From: Nitrospirillum amazonense
GTDB taxonomy: Bacteria; Pseudomonadota; Alphaproteobacteria; Azospirillales; Azospirillaceae
Direction of reading: 5' to 3'
Assembly: GCF_007828045.1 (NCBI RefSeq)
Contig: NZ_VITN01000008.1
Span: 180,541-244,540, forward strand
Length of the DNA stretch: 64,000 bases
Positions 53,371-62,054 of this stretch are shown here, one piece after another. The position numbers were made by a program, and so were the translations under genes. The notes beneath the pieces were generated by a model. The model did no database searches. It was given only the letters and a program-made list of their open reading frames with translations, and was not told the DNA's origin. The first letter of the stretch is position 1. The number at the start of each line of letters is the position of its first letter.

Positions 53371-53892
53371 ATGCTGCGTACCGTCGCGATCACGTGCCTG
53401 GCGGCTCTGGCCCTGATGGGGTGTTCCATGCCCACGCCCGTGTCCAACGTCTCGGCGGAGGATTTGGCCGGCACGGGATGGGAACTGCAGCACTGGCAGC
53501 AGCGCAACGGCGGCGCCTATCCCCTCATGCCCGGCGGCAACGGCGGGCCGATCAGCATTCGTTTCAGCCGCGACGGGGCGGCCAACATCCTGTCGGGCAG
53601 CGCCGGCTGCAACCGCTATCGCGGCGGCTACACCCTGGGCGGGGGGTATCTGCAGGTGCTGCCGGCCGCCACCACCCGCATGGCCTGCCTGTCGCCGGAA
53701 CGCGCCAAGCTGGAGCAGGACTACCTGAACGTTCTGGCCAACGCCACCACCCTGACCCGCGACCGTGATCCCGGCCGCGACCTGGATACCCTGACGCTGG
53801 CCAGCAGCGAGGGCGACGAACTGCTGTTCGTGCGTGTCCTGGGAGGGGAGGCGCCGGAACCGGGGTCGGTCGGCAACACCGTGGGGCAGTAA
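53371..53892 (+). CDS. META-domain lipoprotein (HslJ-like)
   Basis: 173 residues. Lipoprotein leader TVAITCLAALALMGC with lipobox LMGC, then one META domain: LAGTGWELQHWQQ, ISIRFSRDG, SGSAGCNRYRGGYTLGGG and TTRMACLSPERAKLEQDYLN. META-domain proteins such as HslJ are small envelope proteins linked to stress or drug resistance; the molecular role is unclear. GGGGGAGGA upstream is an excellent ribosome site. A bidirectional terminator follows at 53921. Confidence 0.92.
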   Translation: MLRTVAITCLAALALMGCSMPTPVSNVSAEDLAGTGWELQHWQQRNGGAYPLMPGGNGGPISIRFSRDGAANILSGSAGCNRYRGGYTLGGGYLQVLPAATTRMACLSPERAKLEQDYLNVLANATTLTRDRDPGRDLDTLTLASSEGDELLFVRVLGGEAPEPGSVGNTVGQ

Positions 53893-53920
53893 GCACTGTC
53901 GGGATGTTCTGGAAACAACA

Positions 53921-53955
53921 AACCCCTGGGGTCCGTGCAGGTCGCCCCAGGGGTT
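53921..53955. terminator. Bidirectional terminator between the META gene and tRNA-Met
   Basis: Eleven-base perfect stem AACCCCTGGGG/CCCCAGGGGTT (53921-53931 and 53945-53955) with a 13-base loop. On the minus strand it is followed by TTTGTTGTTT, a good tail for the tRNA transcript; on the plus strand by TTCGTGT, a weaker tail for the META gene. Confidence 0.8.
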
Positions 53956-53992
53956 CGTGTAAGCGGCCGGTGCGGGTTAGACACCACCGAAT

Positions 53993-54067
53993 TGGTAGCA
54001 GCGGAGGGATTTGAACCCCCGACCAAGGGATTATGATTCCCCTGCTCTACCACTGAGCTACGCTGCC
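53993..54067 (-). tRNA. tRNA-Met (anticodon CAT), elongator
   Basis: 75 bases with encoded CCA. Acceptor GGCAGCG pairs with CGCTGCT, D arm GCTC-AGTGGTA-GAGC, anticodon stem GGGGA/TCCCT with loop ATCATAA (anticodon CAT), T arm GGGGG-TTCAAAT-CCCTC. All four arms close. CAT anticodons can also belong to tRNA-Ile2 after lysidine modification, but the acceptor and overall sequence look like the alphaproteobacterial elongator tRNA-Met; initiator features (mismatch at 1-72, three G-C pairs in the anticodon stem) are absent. Confidence 0.92.
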
Positions 54068-54324
54068 ATAGACCGCCGCCGGACGGGCCGGCGTTGGTGA
54101 GGGCCGTCATGTAGGACACCTGACCGGGCGCTGTCAAGGCCCTCGCCCAGGCCACGGCGCATTTTTCGGTATGGGTCCGATGCGCCGCCCAACCGGGTCC
54201 TTGTCGGGCCCTCGATCCTTGCCGCGCCGGTCGATCGGGGCGGTGAGGAACAGGTGGCGGGGGAAGGATACCACCGGTACAGTCACGGCCGCATCCTATC
54301 CGCCTGGACGCCGCCAGACCCCGC

Positions 54325-54909
54325 ATGCTGTCCCTGATCACGGCCCCCTTCCGCCTGCTGTTCCGCCTGGTGGGGTTCCTCATCCTCATGGCGGTCGTGC
54401 TGGTGGTGGTGTTCCCCTATGCCGTGGATCTGCCCGGCTGGGCGCAGACGGTCATGGCGCGCGTGAGCGACGACCCCGCCAGCGGCGTGGTGGTGCGGGC
54501 GGAGCCGGAGGTGCAGCGCGGCGTCATCGCCCGCCTGGTGCTGCATGACCTCAGCCTGGCCAATCCGCTGACGCCGGACCGGCCCTCGATCACCGCCGCC
54601 CGCGCGGTGGTGGAGGTGGACCCGCTGGCCTCCCTCGCCAGCGGCCGGCTGATCCTGCGCACCCGCGTGCTGGACCCGGTGATCTATGCCGACCGTCCCA
54701 TCAATCTGCGCGGCCTGCTGGCGGGTGTGGACCGCACCCTCGGCGGCGCCGGGATCGGCAACAGCGTCAGCCTGGTGGGCGGCAGCGTAAGGCTGTCGGG
54801 TAAGGGCGGGGACTCCGGCATCGACCTGGGTGCCGTGACGATGGAGGCGGCGCCGCCTGCCGATCACGCCGGCGCCCCTTATGCCGGCAGGGGTCGCGGC
54901 CCGTCCTGA
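54325..54909 (+). CDS. Hypothetical membrane-anchored protein, weakly AsmA-like
   Basis: 194 residues: an N-terminal membrane helix (LLFRLVGFLILMAVVLVVVF), then a segment with beta-strand pattern (ARLVLHDLSLANPLTPDRPS and ARAVVEVDPLASLASGRLIL) that recalls the start of AsmA-type proteins, which are far longer. It may be a short relative or a truncated gene. Its last 31 bases overlap the convergent ampG gene. Confidence in a real gene is moderate; function unknown. Confidence 0.55.
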   Translation: MLSLITAPFRLLFRLVGFLILMAVVLVVVFPYAVDLPGWAQTVMARVSDDPASGVVVRAEPEVQRGVIARLVLHDLSLANPLTPDRPSITAARAVVEVDPLASLASGRLILRTRVLDPVIYADRPINLRGLLAGVDRTLGGAGIGNSVSLVGGSVRLSGKGGDSGIDLGAVTMEAAPPADHAGAPYAGRGRGPS

Positions 54910-56222
54910 TCGGCGGGGACTTCTTCCTCCGCCGGTCGGTGGTGGATGTCGGCCCGCCGCGCCAGCCAAGCCAGCAGCAGCAGGCCGGGGATGCCCAGGC
55001 CGGCGCTGATGGTGAAATATAGCGGCCAGGAATTCAGTTGGTCAGCCAGCCAGCCGGTGCCGCCCGACAGGATGTCCAGCGGCAGGGTGGCCAGGCTGGA
55101 CAGCAGGGCGTATTGCGTGGCGGTGAAGCCCGTGTCGCACAGGCGGGAGAGGAAGGCGGTGAAGGCGGCGGCACTCATGCCGCCGGCGAAGAACTCCAGC
55201 CCCACCACCAGGCCCAACAGGGTCACGCTGTGCGGTTGGGTCGCCAGCACGGCGTACATCAGGTTGGTGATGATCATGAAGGTGCCGCACAGGAACAGGC
55301 CGCGCACCGGGCCCGTGCGCCCCGCCACCGTGCCGCCGGTGATGGCGCCGGCGATGGCGCAGGCCATGCCCAGCATCTTGGTGACGGCCGCGATCTCCAC
55401 CTTGGTGTAGCCGTCGCTCAGGAAGAAGTTGGTGGCCATGACGTTCACGTAGACATCGCCCAGCTTGTAGATGGCCACGAACACCAGGATGGCCAGCCAG
55501 CCACGCCGGGTGGCGAAGCGGGTGAAGGGCGCCACCACCGCGTCCTGCACCCAGACGTCGAAACGCTGGCGCGGGGGGGCAGGCGGGCGCGCCGGCTCCG
55601 GCGCCAGCAGCACCGCCCCCATGCCAACGACCACCAGGGCCGCCATGACCACGTAGACTGTGGACCAAGGCACCAGGGTCGACAGGTATAGGGCGCCGGC
55701 GCCGGCGACGATCATGCCCAGGCGGTAGCCTACGAGATAGGCGCCGGCCCCCGGCGCCTGCAGCGTGTCGGGCAGCAACTCCACCCGCAGGGCGTCCAAC
55801 ACGATGTCCTGGCTGGCGGAGGCGAAGGAGGTGGCGACGGTGGCCACCGCCAGCCAATAAAGGTTGGCGGCGGGGTCGCTGGACGCCATGGCCAGCAGGG
55901 CCAGCATCAGCGCCGCCTGGGTCACCAGGGCCCAGCCGCGCCGCTGGCCCAGCGCGCGCGTCAGCAGGGGTAGGGGCAGCCGGTCGATCAGCGGCGCCCA
56001 CAGCGGCTTGAAGGTGAAGGGGCTGCGCACCATGGCGAACAGGCCGATGGCGGTGCGGCTGACATGCACCTCGGTCAGCCAGGCCGACAGGGTGGAGAAC
56101 AGCAGGAAATAGGGTAGCCCGCTGGCGAAGCCCAGGAACAGCACCGTCAGCACCCGGCGATCCAGCCAGAGGGTCCATCCGGAGGCGGATGTGGTGGATG
56201 GTGGAGTCGACGGTGCGGTCAT
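54879..56222 (-). CDS. ampG: AmpG-like muropeptide permease (MFS)
   Basis: 447 residues, about 12 membrane helices. The AmpG signature FLGFASGLPYFLLFSTLSAWL is at the start of helix 1, with FTFKPLWAPLIDR after helix 2 and ASASQDIVLDALRVELLP in the middle, all typical of AmpG. It imports anhydro-muropeptides for cell-wall recycling and can influence beta-lactamase induction. The C-terminus (ADIHHRPAEEEVPADQDG) is hydrophilic. Overlaps the convergent small gene by 31 bases. Confidence 0.92.
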   Translation of the reverse strand: MTAPSTPPSTTSASGWTLWLDRRVLTVLFLGFASGLPYFLLFSTLSAWLTEVHVSRTAIGLFAMVRSPFTFKPLWAPLIDRLPLPLLTRALGQRRGWALVTQAALMLALLAMASSDPAANLYWLAVATVATSFASASQDIVLDALRVELLPDTLQAPGAGAYLVGYRLGMIVAGAGALYLSTLVPWSTVYVVMAALVVVGMGAVLLAPEPARPPAPPRQRFDVWVQDAVVAPFTRFATRRGWLAILVFVAIYKLGDVYVNVMATNFFLSDGYTKVEIAAVTKMLGMACAIAGAITGGTVAGRTGPVRGLFLCGTFMIITNLMYAVLATQPHSVTLLGLVVGLEFFAGGMSAAAFTAFLSRLCDTGFTATQYALLSSLATLPLDILSGGTGWLADQLNSWPLYFTISAGLGIPGLLLLAWLARRADIHHRPAEEEVPADQDGPRPLPA

Positions 56223-56303
56223 GGAGGCGGCGCTGCCCTTGATGGGGACGTCTGGGGCGGCATCATCGCCTGCGCGGCACGCCGCCGTCCAGGCTTGACG
56301 CCA

Positions 56304-56894
56304 TCACGTCGGCAGCCCGGCCGCGAACAGGCTGGTCACCTGGCGCGCCAGGGCCTCGGGCGACGCCGCATCGGCCTGCCGCTGCAGGCGGCCGTCCACC
56401 ATCAGGCAGGCCAGGCCGTGGACCAGGGACCAGGCGGCCACCACGGCGGCCTCGCGCTTCTCCTCCGGCGCCAGGCCGGCGACCCGGGCGGCCAGAATGC
56501 CGTAAGCGCTTCCAGCGGTGGGTGGTTTCGGCGGCATGCCGCCGAGCGGCGCCCCGAACATGATGCGGAACAGGGCCGGGCGTTCCAGGGCGAACAGCAC
56601 ATAGGCCACGCCTTGCTCCACCAGGGCCTGGCGCGGGTCCGTCGCCATGTCGGCCCGGGCCAGCCGGTCGCGCAGGTCGGCGTAGCCTTGTTCCGCCACC
56701 GCCGCCAGCAAATCGGCCTTGTCAGCGAAATGGCGGTAGGGCGCCATGGCCGACACCCCGGCCCCCCGCGCCGCCGCCCGCAGGGTCAGGGCCTCCACCC
56801 CGCTTTCCTCCAGCAGGGCCAGGGCCGTGCGCACCAGGGCGTCGCGCAGGTTGCCATGATGATAGCCCGCCTTCTCTGTTGACACTGTAAACAT
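56304..56894 (-). CDS. TetR/AcrR-family repressor (WHG-type C-terminal domain)
   Basis: 196 residues from ATG 56894. Helix-turn-helix HHGNLRDALVRTALALLEES, TLRAAARGAGVSAMAPYRHF, and ADKADLLAAVAEQGYADL, then a C-terminal domain with ALFRIMFGAPLGG that fits the TetR_C_33/WHG group. Another in-frame ATG at 56915 has no ribosome site and lies in the operator, so the shorter form is preferred. Divergent from the DUF4188 gene with a promoter and palindromic operator between them, so it should repress both. Confidence 0.9.
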   Translation of the reverse strand: MFTVSTEKAGYHHGNLRDALVRTALALLEESGVEALTLRAAARGAGVSAMAPYRHFADKADLLAAVAEQGYADLRDRLARADMATDPRQALVEQGVAYVLFALERPALFRIMFGAPLGGMPPKPPTAGSAYGILAARVAGLAPEEKREAAVVAAWSLVHGLACLMVDGRLQRQADAASPEALARQVTSLFAAGLPT

Positions 56895-56930
56895 CCTCGC
56901 TTTAAATGCCGCCATGTTTACGAAGTAAAC
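56879..56930 (+). promoter_or_regulatory. Sigma-70-type promoter with overlapping TetR operator
   Basis: TTGACA (56879-56884), 17-base spacer, TTAAAT (56902-56907). The palindrome GTTTAC-GAA-GTAAAC (56916-56930) covers the expected transcription start, and a third half-site GTAAAC (56887-56892) lies in the spacer; GTAAACAT at 56887 and ATGTTTAC at 56914 are also inverted repeats. It drives the DUF4188 gene and overlaps the start of the tetR gene, fitting repression by the TetR protein. Confidence 0.75.
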
Positions 56931-56947
56931 TTCAAGGAGAGGCTGTC

Positions 56948-57397
56948 ATGCAACAGCGCCGCGCTTCGGTCGACCTGTCCGCCTACCCCGACCTGGTGGT
57001 GATCTACCTGGGCTTTCATGTGAACAGCCTGCGCGGGCTGTTGGGCCTGGCCCGGCTGGGGCGCGGCCTGAACCGCGTCGCCCGGGATTTTCCCGATGGC
57101 CTGCTGGCGCATGAGCAACTGTTCTACGGCATGCGCCATCTCGGCATGCGGCAGTATTGGCGCGACCTGGAAAGCCTGGAGCGCTTCACCCGCAGCGAAC
57201 CGCACAAGACCTGGTGGCGGGATTTCCTGGCCAAGGACGGCGGGGCCGGCTTCTGGCATGAGACCTACCGCCGCCCGGGCGGGATGGAGGCGGTGTACGT
57301 CAACATGCCCCGCCCCATCGGCTTTGGCGCCTTCGCCGCCGCCCGCACCCCCACCGGCCCGTTCATGAGCGCGCGCGACCGCCTGGCCGCCGGCTGA
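56948..57397 (+). CDS. DUF4188 (monooxygenase-like) protein
   Basis: 149 residues. VVIYLGFHVNSLRGLLGLAR, LLAHEQLFYGMRHLGMRQYW and FWHETYRRPGGMEAVYVNMP are characteristic of DUF4188, a ferredoxin-like fold group sometimes called monooxygenase-like; catalysis is unproven. AAGGAGAGG precedes the ATG. It is the only gene directly behind the TetR-controlled promoter, so it is probably induced by a hydrophobic compound that binds the repressor. Confidence 0.85.
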   Translation: MQQRRASVDLSAYPDLVVIYLGFHVNSLRGLLGLARLGRGLNRVARDFPDGLLAHEQLFYGMRHLGMRQYWRDLESLERFTRSEPHKTWWRDFLAKDGGAGFWHETYRRPGGMEAVYVNMPRPIGFGAFAAARTPTGPFMSARDRLAAG

Positions 57398-57497
57398 ACG
57401 CGTGCCGACTGGGGCCTTTATCCCCTATCCGTTTTGCGGGACTATCGGCGGCCCCCTCCCGGGGGGGCTTGGGATACCGCGTTGGACGGAGGGGCAT

Positions 57498-58610
57498 ATG
57501 GGGACGAACCGGCTACGGCTGTTGGCGGGCGTGACGTTGGGCTGGGCGCTGCTGGCCGGCCCGGCGCCGGCGGCCGAAAAGGCGCACTCGTGGGCGCTGG
57601 AGCTGCACGGCGGCGCCGGCACGGTCGATCCCGCCAAGCTGACGCCGGAGGCGGCGGCCGCCTACCAGGCGGGCATGACCGCGGCGCTGGAGGCCGGCAC
57701 CGCCGTGCTGAAGTCCGGCGGCACGGCGCTGGACGCGGTGGAGGCCGCGCTGAAGGTGCTGGAGGATGATCCCCTTTTCAACGCCGGCCGGGGCGCGGTC
57801 TTCACCGCCGCCGGCCGCAATGAGATGGATGCCGCCATCATGGACGGCGCCACCCTGAAAGCCGGCTCCGTCGCCACCGTCACCCACACCCGCCACCCCA
57901 TCAGCCTGGCCCGCGCCGTCATGGAAAAGACGCCGCACGTCATGCTGGCGGGTGAGGGGGCCGACGCCTTTTCCAAGGAGGCGGGCCTGGAACAGGCCGA
58001 CCCCGCCTGGTTCTTCACCGAACGGCGCTGGCAGGCGCTGGTGAAGGAACTGACGGACAAGGGCCTGCCCGTGCCGCCGCGCCCGGCTGGCGTCCCGGCG
58101 GAACCGGACAAGCACACCCTGCTGGACCTCAGGAACTTCGAACCGGCGGACGCCCACCGCTTCGGCACCGTGGGCGCGGTGGCCGTGGACGCCAAGGGCA
58201 ACGTGGCCGCCGCCACCTCCACCGGCGGCATGACGGCCAAGCGGCCGGGCCGCATCGGCGACAGCCCCATCATCGGCGCCGGCACCTATGCCTCCAACCA
58301 GTCCTGCGCCGTGTCGGCCACCGGGTCGGGCGAATACTTCATCCGCCTGACGGTGGCGCGGGAGATCTGCGCCTTGGTGCAGTACCAGCATATGAAGCTG
58401 CAGGCGGCGGTGGATGAGGTGATCCAGCACCGGTTGACGGCCCTGGGCGGCGATGGCGGCGTCATCGCCGCCGCCCCCGACGGCACGCTGGCCTGGGGCT
58501 TCAACACCACCGGCATGTACCGCATCCGGGTGAAGCAGGGCGGGGCGCCGGAATTCGGCATCTTCAAGGACGAGGGCGCCGCCAAGGCCCACCCCAAGAA
58601 TGAACCCTGA
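57498..58610 (+). CDS. Exported isoaspartyl peptidase / L-asparaginase (Ntn hydrolase)
   Basis: 370 residues with signal peptide ([21 protein letters not shown]) from ATG 57498, preceded by GGAGGGG. Type 2 asparaginase signatures: [38 protein letters not shown], and the autocleavage site HRFGTVGAV, where the Thr becomes the new N-terminal nucleophile, followed by [20 protein letters not shown]. It removes beta-aspartyl residues from peptides or hydrolyses asparagine in the periplasm. It is followed at once by an exported amidohydrolase, giving a peptide-scavenging pair. Confidence 0.94.
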   Translation: MGTNRLRLLAGVTLGWALLAGPAPAAEKAHSWALELHGGAGTVDPAKLTPEAAAAYQAGMTAALEAGTAVLKSGGTALDAVEAALKVLEDDPLFNAGRGAVFTAAGRNEMDAAIMDGATLKAGSVATVTHTRHPISLARAVMEKTPHVMLAGEGADAFSKEAGLEQADPAWFFTERRWQALVKELTDKGLPVPPRPAGVPAEPDKHTLLDLRNFEPADAHRFGTVGAVAVDAKGNVAAATSTGGMTAKRPGRIGDSPIIGAGTYASNQSCAVSATGSGEYFIRLTVAREICALVQYQHMKLQAAVDEVIQHRLTALGGDGGVIAAAPDGTLAWGFNTTGMYRIRVKQGGAPEFGIFKDEGAAKAHPKNEP

Positions 58611-58614
58611 GCCG

Positions 58615-59922
58615 ATGCGCCCTGACGCCATGCGCCGGCTGCTCACGGCCTGTTTGGCCACTGTCCTGTCCATGCTGCCGCTGGCCGCGCGGGCGGATGA
58701 CGCTTTGCTGGTGATCCGCCCGGCCCGGGTCTGGACGGCGGAGGAGGAGGAGGCACCCCACGCCGGCTGGGCCGTGCTGGTTCAGGGCGACCATATCCAG
58801 GCCGTGGGGCCGGAGGCGTCGCTGGGCGCGCCGGCCGGCGTCCCGGTGCTGGACCTGCCCGGCGCCACGCTGTTGCCCGGCCTGATCGACCTGCATTCCC
58901 ACCTTTTCCTGCACCCCTATAATGAGGCCTCGTGGGACGACCAGGTGCTGCGCGAAAGCTTGTCCTACCGCACCCTGCGGGCGGGGCGTCAGGCCACGGC
59001 CACCCTGATGGCCGGTTTCACCACCCTGCGTGATTTGGGCACGGAAGGGGCGGGCTATGCCGACGTCGGCCTGAAGAAGGCCATCGAGGATGGCCTCGTG
59101 CCGGGTCCGCGCCTGTTCGTCGCCACCCGGGCCATTGTCGCCAGCGGCGCCTACGGCCCCTCCGTCACGAAGTTCCGTGAGGACATGGACCTGCCCCAAG
59201 GCGCGGAGGAGGCGAGCGGCGAGGCGGCGGTGGCCGCCGCGGCCCGAAGCCAGGCGGCGCGCGGCGCGGATTGGATCAAGTTCTACGCCGACTACCGCAC
59301 CGGGGCGGACGGCGGCACCCGTCCCACCTTCAGCCAGGCGGAGATGGTAGCCCTGATCGCCGCCGCCCACGATACCGGCCGCCCGGTGGCGGCCCACGCG
59401 GCGTCGGATGAGGGCATGCGCCGGGCCGTGCTGGCCGGTGTGGACACCATCGAGCATGGCTATGGCGGCACCGACGCCACCTTCAAGGAAATGGCCAAGC
59501 GCGGCGTCGCCTACCTGCCCACCCTGACGGCGCCAGAGGCCACCAGCCGCTATTTCAAGGGCTACATCCCCGGCCAGACCCCACCCACGCCGGCCATGCA
59601 GGCGGCGGAGGCCGCCTTCCGCCGGGCGATGAAGGCGGGGGTCACCATCGGCTGCGGCAGCGACGTCGGCGTCTTCGCCCATGGCGAGAACGCGCGGGAG
59701 CTGGTGTGGATGGTGCGCTACGGCATGAGCCCAGCCCAGGCGCTGACGGCGGCCACGGCCACCAACGCCCGCATCCTGGGCCAGGCCGACCATCTGGGCC
59801 GCATCCGTGCCGGCCTGCTGGCCGACCTGGTGGCCGTGACCGGCGACCCCACGCAGGATATCGACGCCGTGGGCCACGTCGTCTTCGTCATGAAGGGCGG
59901 CGCGGTGATCCGTAAGCCGTGA
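58615..59922 (+). CDS. Exported metal-dependent amidohydrolase (Xaa-Pro/Xaa-Arg dipeptidase-like)
   Basis: About 435 residues with signal peptide ([19 protein letters not shown]). Amidohydrolase ligands are readable: the HSH of [14 protein letters not shown], the Lys in [13 protein letters not shown], His in [10 protein letters not shown] and TIEHGYGG, and Asp in [17 protein letters not shown]. The sequence fits the imidazolonepropionase-related group with carboxylated Lys and two zinc, many of which are dipeptidases. The start is uncertain: ATG 58600 overlaps the previous stop, 58615 and 58630 are also possible. Coupled to the isoaspartyl peptidase gene. Confidence 0.9.
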   Translation: MRPDAMRRLLTACLATVLSMLPLAARADDALLVIRPARVWTAEEEEAPHAGWAVLVQGDHIQAVGPEASLGAPAGVPVLDLPGATLLPGLIDLHSHLFLHPYNEASWDDQVLRESLSYRTLRAGRQATATLMAGFTTLRDLGTEGAGYADVGLKKAIEDGLVPGPRLFVATRAIVASGAYGPSVTKFREDMDLPQGAEEASGEAAVAAAARSQAARGADWIKFYADYRTGADGGTRPTFSQAEMVALIAAAHDTGRPVAAHAASDEGMRRAVLAGVDTIEHGYGGTDATFKEMAKRGVAYLPTLTAPEATSRYFKGYIPGQTPPTPAMQAAEAAFRRAMKAGVTIGCGSDVGVFAHGENARELVWMVRYGMSPAQALTAATATNARILGQADHLGRIRAGLLADLVAVTGDPTQDIDAVGHVVFVMKGGAVIRKP

Positions 59923-59974
59923 GGGGTGGTGGCGCCGCTGACGCCATTCCGGTACAATCTGGTCAGCTAGTCAG

Positions 59975-60274
59975 ATGGATGCTGCCATGACCCGCAAAGC
60001 CAAAATCGTCGGCGCCCCAGGGGCGACCTGGAAACTGGAGGATGCGAAAGCGCGTTTCAGTGAGGTTGTCCGCCGCGCACGGACGGAGGGGCCGCAGACC
60101 GTCACGACCCGGGGTCGCGACCCGGTTGTGGTGATCGCGGCTGAGGATCTGACGGACCTCATGCCATCGCAACCGCCCCGCCAACCGCTGATCCAGTTTC
60201 TGGAGAGTTTATACAGCGGCGATGATTTGGAACCGGTCCGGGATCGTGACCTCGGCCGGGATGTTGACCTTTGA
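59975..60274 (+). CDS. Phd/YefM-type antitoxin
   Basis: 99 residues (or 95 if ATG 59987 is used). TWKLEDAKARFSEVVRRART and VTTRGRDPVVVIAAEDLTDL are the Phd/YefM fold signature: an N-terminal DNA-binding dimer domain. The C-terminal tail (QFLESLYSGDDLEPVRDRDL) is acidic and should wrap and inhibit the toxin. The stop overlaps the toxin start in TTGA, the usual translational coupling of such pairs. Confidence 0.92.
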   Translation: MDAAMTRKAKIVGAPGATWKLEDAKARFSEVVRRARTEGPQTVTTRGRDPVVVIAAEDLTDLMPSQPPRQPLIQFLESLYSGDDLEPVRDRDLGRDVDL

Positions 60275-60717
60275 CGGCGAAAGGATGGTTGCTCGATACC
60301 AACGTCGTGGCGGCGCTGATCCATCCCAAAGGGGCGCCATCCGTGAAAGGTTGGGCCGCGTCGGTGGACGAGGGGAAGCTCTTCCTGAGCATCCTGACGT
60401 TGGGGGAATATGAGAAGGGCATCCATAACCTGCCCGAAGATGATGCGCGGCGTGTTCAGATTGGCATGATCCGCGACGGTCTTGCCCACCGGTTCCACGG
60501 CCGTATTCTCCCTGTCAGCGATGCCGTTGTCCGGCGATGGGGCATCGTGACGGGAACGATCCGGCGTCTTACGGGCCACCCGTCTCCTGTCATAGATACA
60601 CTGCTTGCCGCCACGGCTCTGGAGCAGGGGCTGACATTAGTCACCCGGAACGTCCAGGACGTGAGACATAGTGGCGCCGCCATTTTAAATCCTTGGGATG
60701 CGCCGAAGGAGGGTTAA
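60271..60717 (+). CDS. VapC-type PIN-domain toxin
   Basis: 148 residues from a TTG start overlapping the antitoxin stop. The four acidic PIN residues are present: Asp9 (LLDTN), Glu46 (LTLGEYEKG), Asp109 (VIDTLLAATA) and the terminal TRNVQD region with Asp130. It is therefore a probable active ribonuclease that cuts RNA when free of antitoxin. Phd-type antitoxin with PIN toxin is common in alphaproteobacterial chromosomes. No mobile element signs are seen around it. Confidence 0.92.
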   Translation: MTAKGWLLDTNVVAALIHPKGAPSVKGWAASVDEGKLFLSILTLGEYEKGIHNLPEDDARRVQIGMIRDGLAHRFHGRILPVSDAVVRRWGIVTGTIRRLTGHPSPVIDTLLAATALEQGLTLVTRNVQDVRHSGAAILNPWDAPKEG

Positions 60718-60759
60718 GCCCTCCGTCGGCCAGCCAGTCGGAGATTCCAGCGCCCCGGA

Positions 60760-61368
60760 TTATCCCGCCATGGCCTTGGCGAAGCGCTGGAAGGCGGGGC
60801 GTTCGGCCAGGCGGTTGAGATAGGCGCGGAAGACGGGCTTGTCCTTGAACAAGCCCATGACGTCCAGGGCCCAGTACATCATGACGCCCCACTGGGTGTC
60901 GGCGGCGGTGAAGCGGTCGCCCACGGCGTAGTCGTGCGCGGCCAAGGTGCGCTCCAGATTGGCCACCATGTCCTCGAACCGGCCGTAGGCCGCGCCCTTG
61001 CCGTCGTAGGGCCACTGGTTCATGTGCGCCACCAGGCAGGGGTCCACCACGGAATCGATGTAGATGACGCTGGTCAGATAGGGGCCGCGGCGCGGGTCGT
61101 CCAGGGCGGGGGCAAGGCCGGCCTGGGGGAAGGCGTCCGCCAGGTAGAGGGTGATGGCCGCGCGCTCCGTCACCACGACATCCCCATGGGATGTGGTGTG
61201 CCGGATGGCGGGCACCTTCTTGTGTGGCTGGATGGCGCGATAGCTTTCCGGCACGCCACCCTCGGCACGGATGTCGATGATCTCGCTTTCGTAAGGCACG
61301 CCCAGTTCCTCCAACAGGTAATGGATGCTGGACGAGCGGGTGTGCGGGCAATGGAAGAAGGTGAGCAT
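60760..61368 (-). CDS. Glutathione S-transferase family protein
   Basis: 202 residues. Thioredoxin-fold N-terminus (MLTFFHCPHTRSSSIHYLLE) with Ser near the usual catalytic position, the cis-Pro loop KKVPAI and the glutathione-binding TERAAITLYLAD, then a helical C-terminal domain (FTAADTQWGVMMYWALDV) that carries the N-capping motif. A soluble GST; substrate unknown. A terminator for the upstream minus-strand gene stands between it and DUF1993. Confidence 0.93.
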   Translation of the reverse strand: MLTFFHCPHTRSSSIHYLLEELGVPYESEIIDIRAEGGVPESYRAIQPHKKVPAIRHTTSHGDVVVTERAAITLYLADAFPQAGLAPALDDPRRGPYLTSVIYIDSVVDPCLVAHMNQWPYDGKGAAYGRFEDMVANLERTLAAHDYAVGDRFTAADTQWGVMMYWALDVMGLFKDKPVFRAYLNRLAERPAFQRFAKAMAG

Positions 61369-61490
61369 CGGTGCCTCCCAAGGGGTGTGCTGGCTAAGTG
61401 TGCCGGTTGCCGTTGGAGGTCACTTTATCCCTTGCTACTGACAGAATATGGCAGTAGTAGCAACGCTTCCCCGGAATAGCCACGCACACG

Positions 61491-61521
61491 AAAAAAGGCG
61501 GCGCCCCGGGGACGCCGCCTT
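61491..61521 (-). terminator. Rho-independent terminator of the DUF1993 gene
   Basis: On the minus strand: stem AAGGCGGCG/CGCCGCCTT (61521-61513 and 61503-61495) with a nine-base loop CCCCGGGGA, followed by TTTTTTCG. It lies 26 bases after the DUF1993 stop codon. Confidence 0.88.
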
Positions 61522-61547
61522 CCGTTACTGGTAAAGCCGGGTGTCGC

Positions 61548-62054
61548 TTACGGACGGCCCAGGAAGTCCATCTTGCCCAGTTCCACGCCGTTGTGGCGCA
61601 GGATGTCGTAGGCGGTGGTGACGTGGAAAAAGAAGTTGGGCACGGCGAAGAACAGCAGGAAGGCCTGGCCGGGGAAGTGCACATCCTCACCCCGGATCTT
61701 CAGGGTGATGGTGCGCTCTTCACTGCCGTCGATCTGGGCCGGGGCCACGCTCTTCAGGAAGTCGACCGTCTTGGCGATGCGGGCTTGCAGGTCGGCGAAG
61801 GTGGTCTCGGTATCGGCGAAGCTGGGGACCTCGACGCCGGCCAGACGGGCGGCGGCGCCCTTGGCGGCATCGCTGGCGATCTGGATCTGGCGGGCCAGCG
61901 GGTGCATGTCGGGGGCCAGGCGGGCGTTCACGAACACCGCCGGGTCGATCTTCTTGGCTTCGGCATGGGCCGCGGCCTTGTCCAGGATGGCGGACAGGTT
62001 GCCCAGAAGGCGCAGGAACACCGGCACGGACGCCTGGTACATGGAAAGCGACAT
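61548..62054 (-). CDS. DUF1993 family protein
   Basis: 168 residues. MSLSMYQASVPVFLRLLGNL SAILDKAAAHAEAKKIDPAV is the standard DUF1993 N-terminus, followed by MHPLARQIQIASDAAKGAAA RLAG and the end FFFHVTTAYDILRHNGVELG KMDFLG. The fold is a DinB-like four-helix bundle; a His set (HPL, HVTT, HNGV) could bind metal. Function unknown. GGAG precedes ATG 62054. Confidence 0.93.
   Translation of the reverse strand: MSLSMYQASVPVFLRLLGNLSAILDKAAAHAEAKKIDPAVFVNARLAPDMHPLARQIQIASDAAKGAAARLAGVEVPSFADTETTFADLQARIAKTVDFLKSVAPAQIDGSEERTITLKIRGEDVHFPGQAFLLFFAVPNFFFHVTTAYDILRHNGVELGKMDFLGRP

Noticed and set aside
53993..54067. tRNA-Ile2 or initiator tRNA instead of elongator tRNA-Met
   Set aside because: Acceptor pair 1-72 is not a mismatch and the anticodon stem lacks the three G-C initiator pairs; the body resembles alphaproteobacterial elongator tRNA-Met, though Ile2 cannot be excluded without a tRNA identity model.
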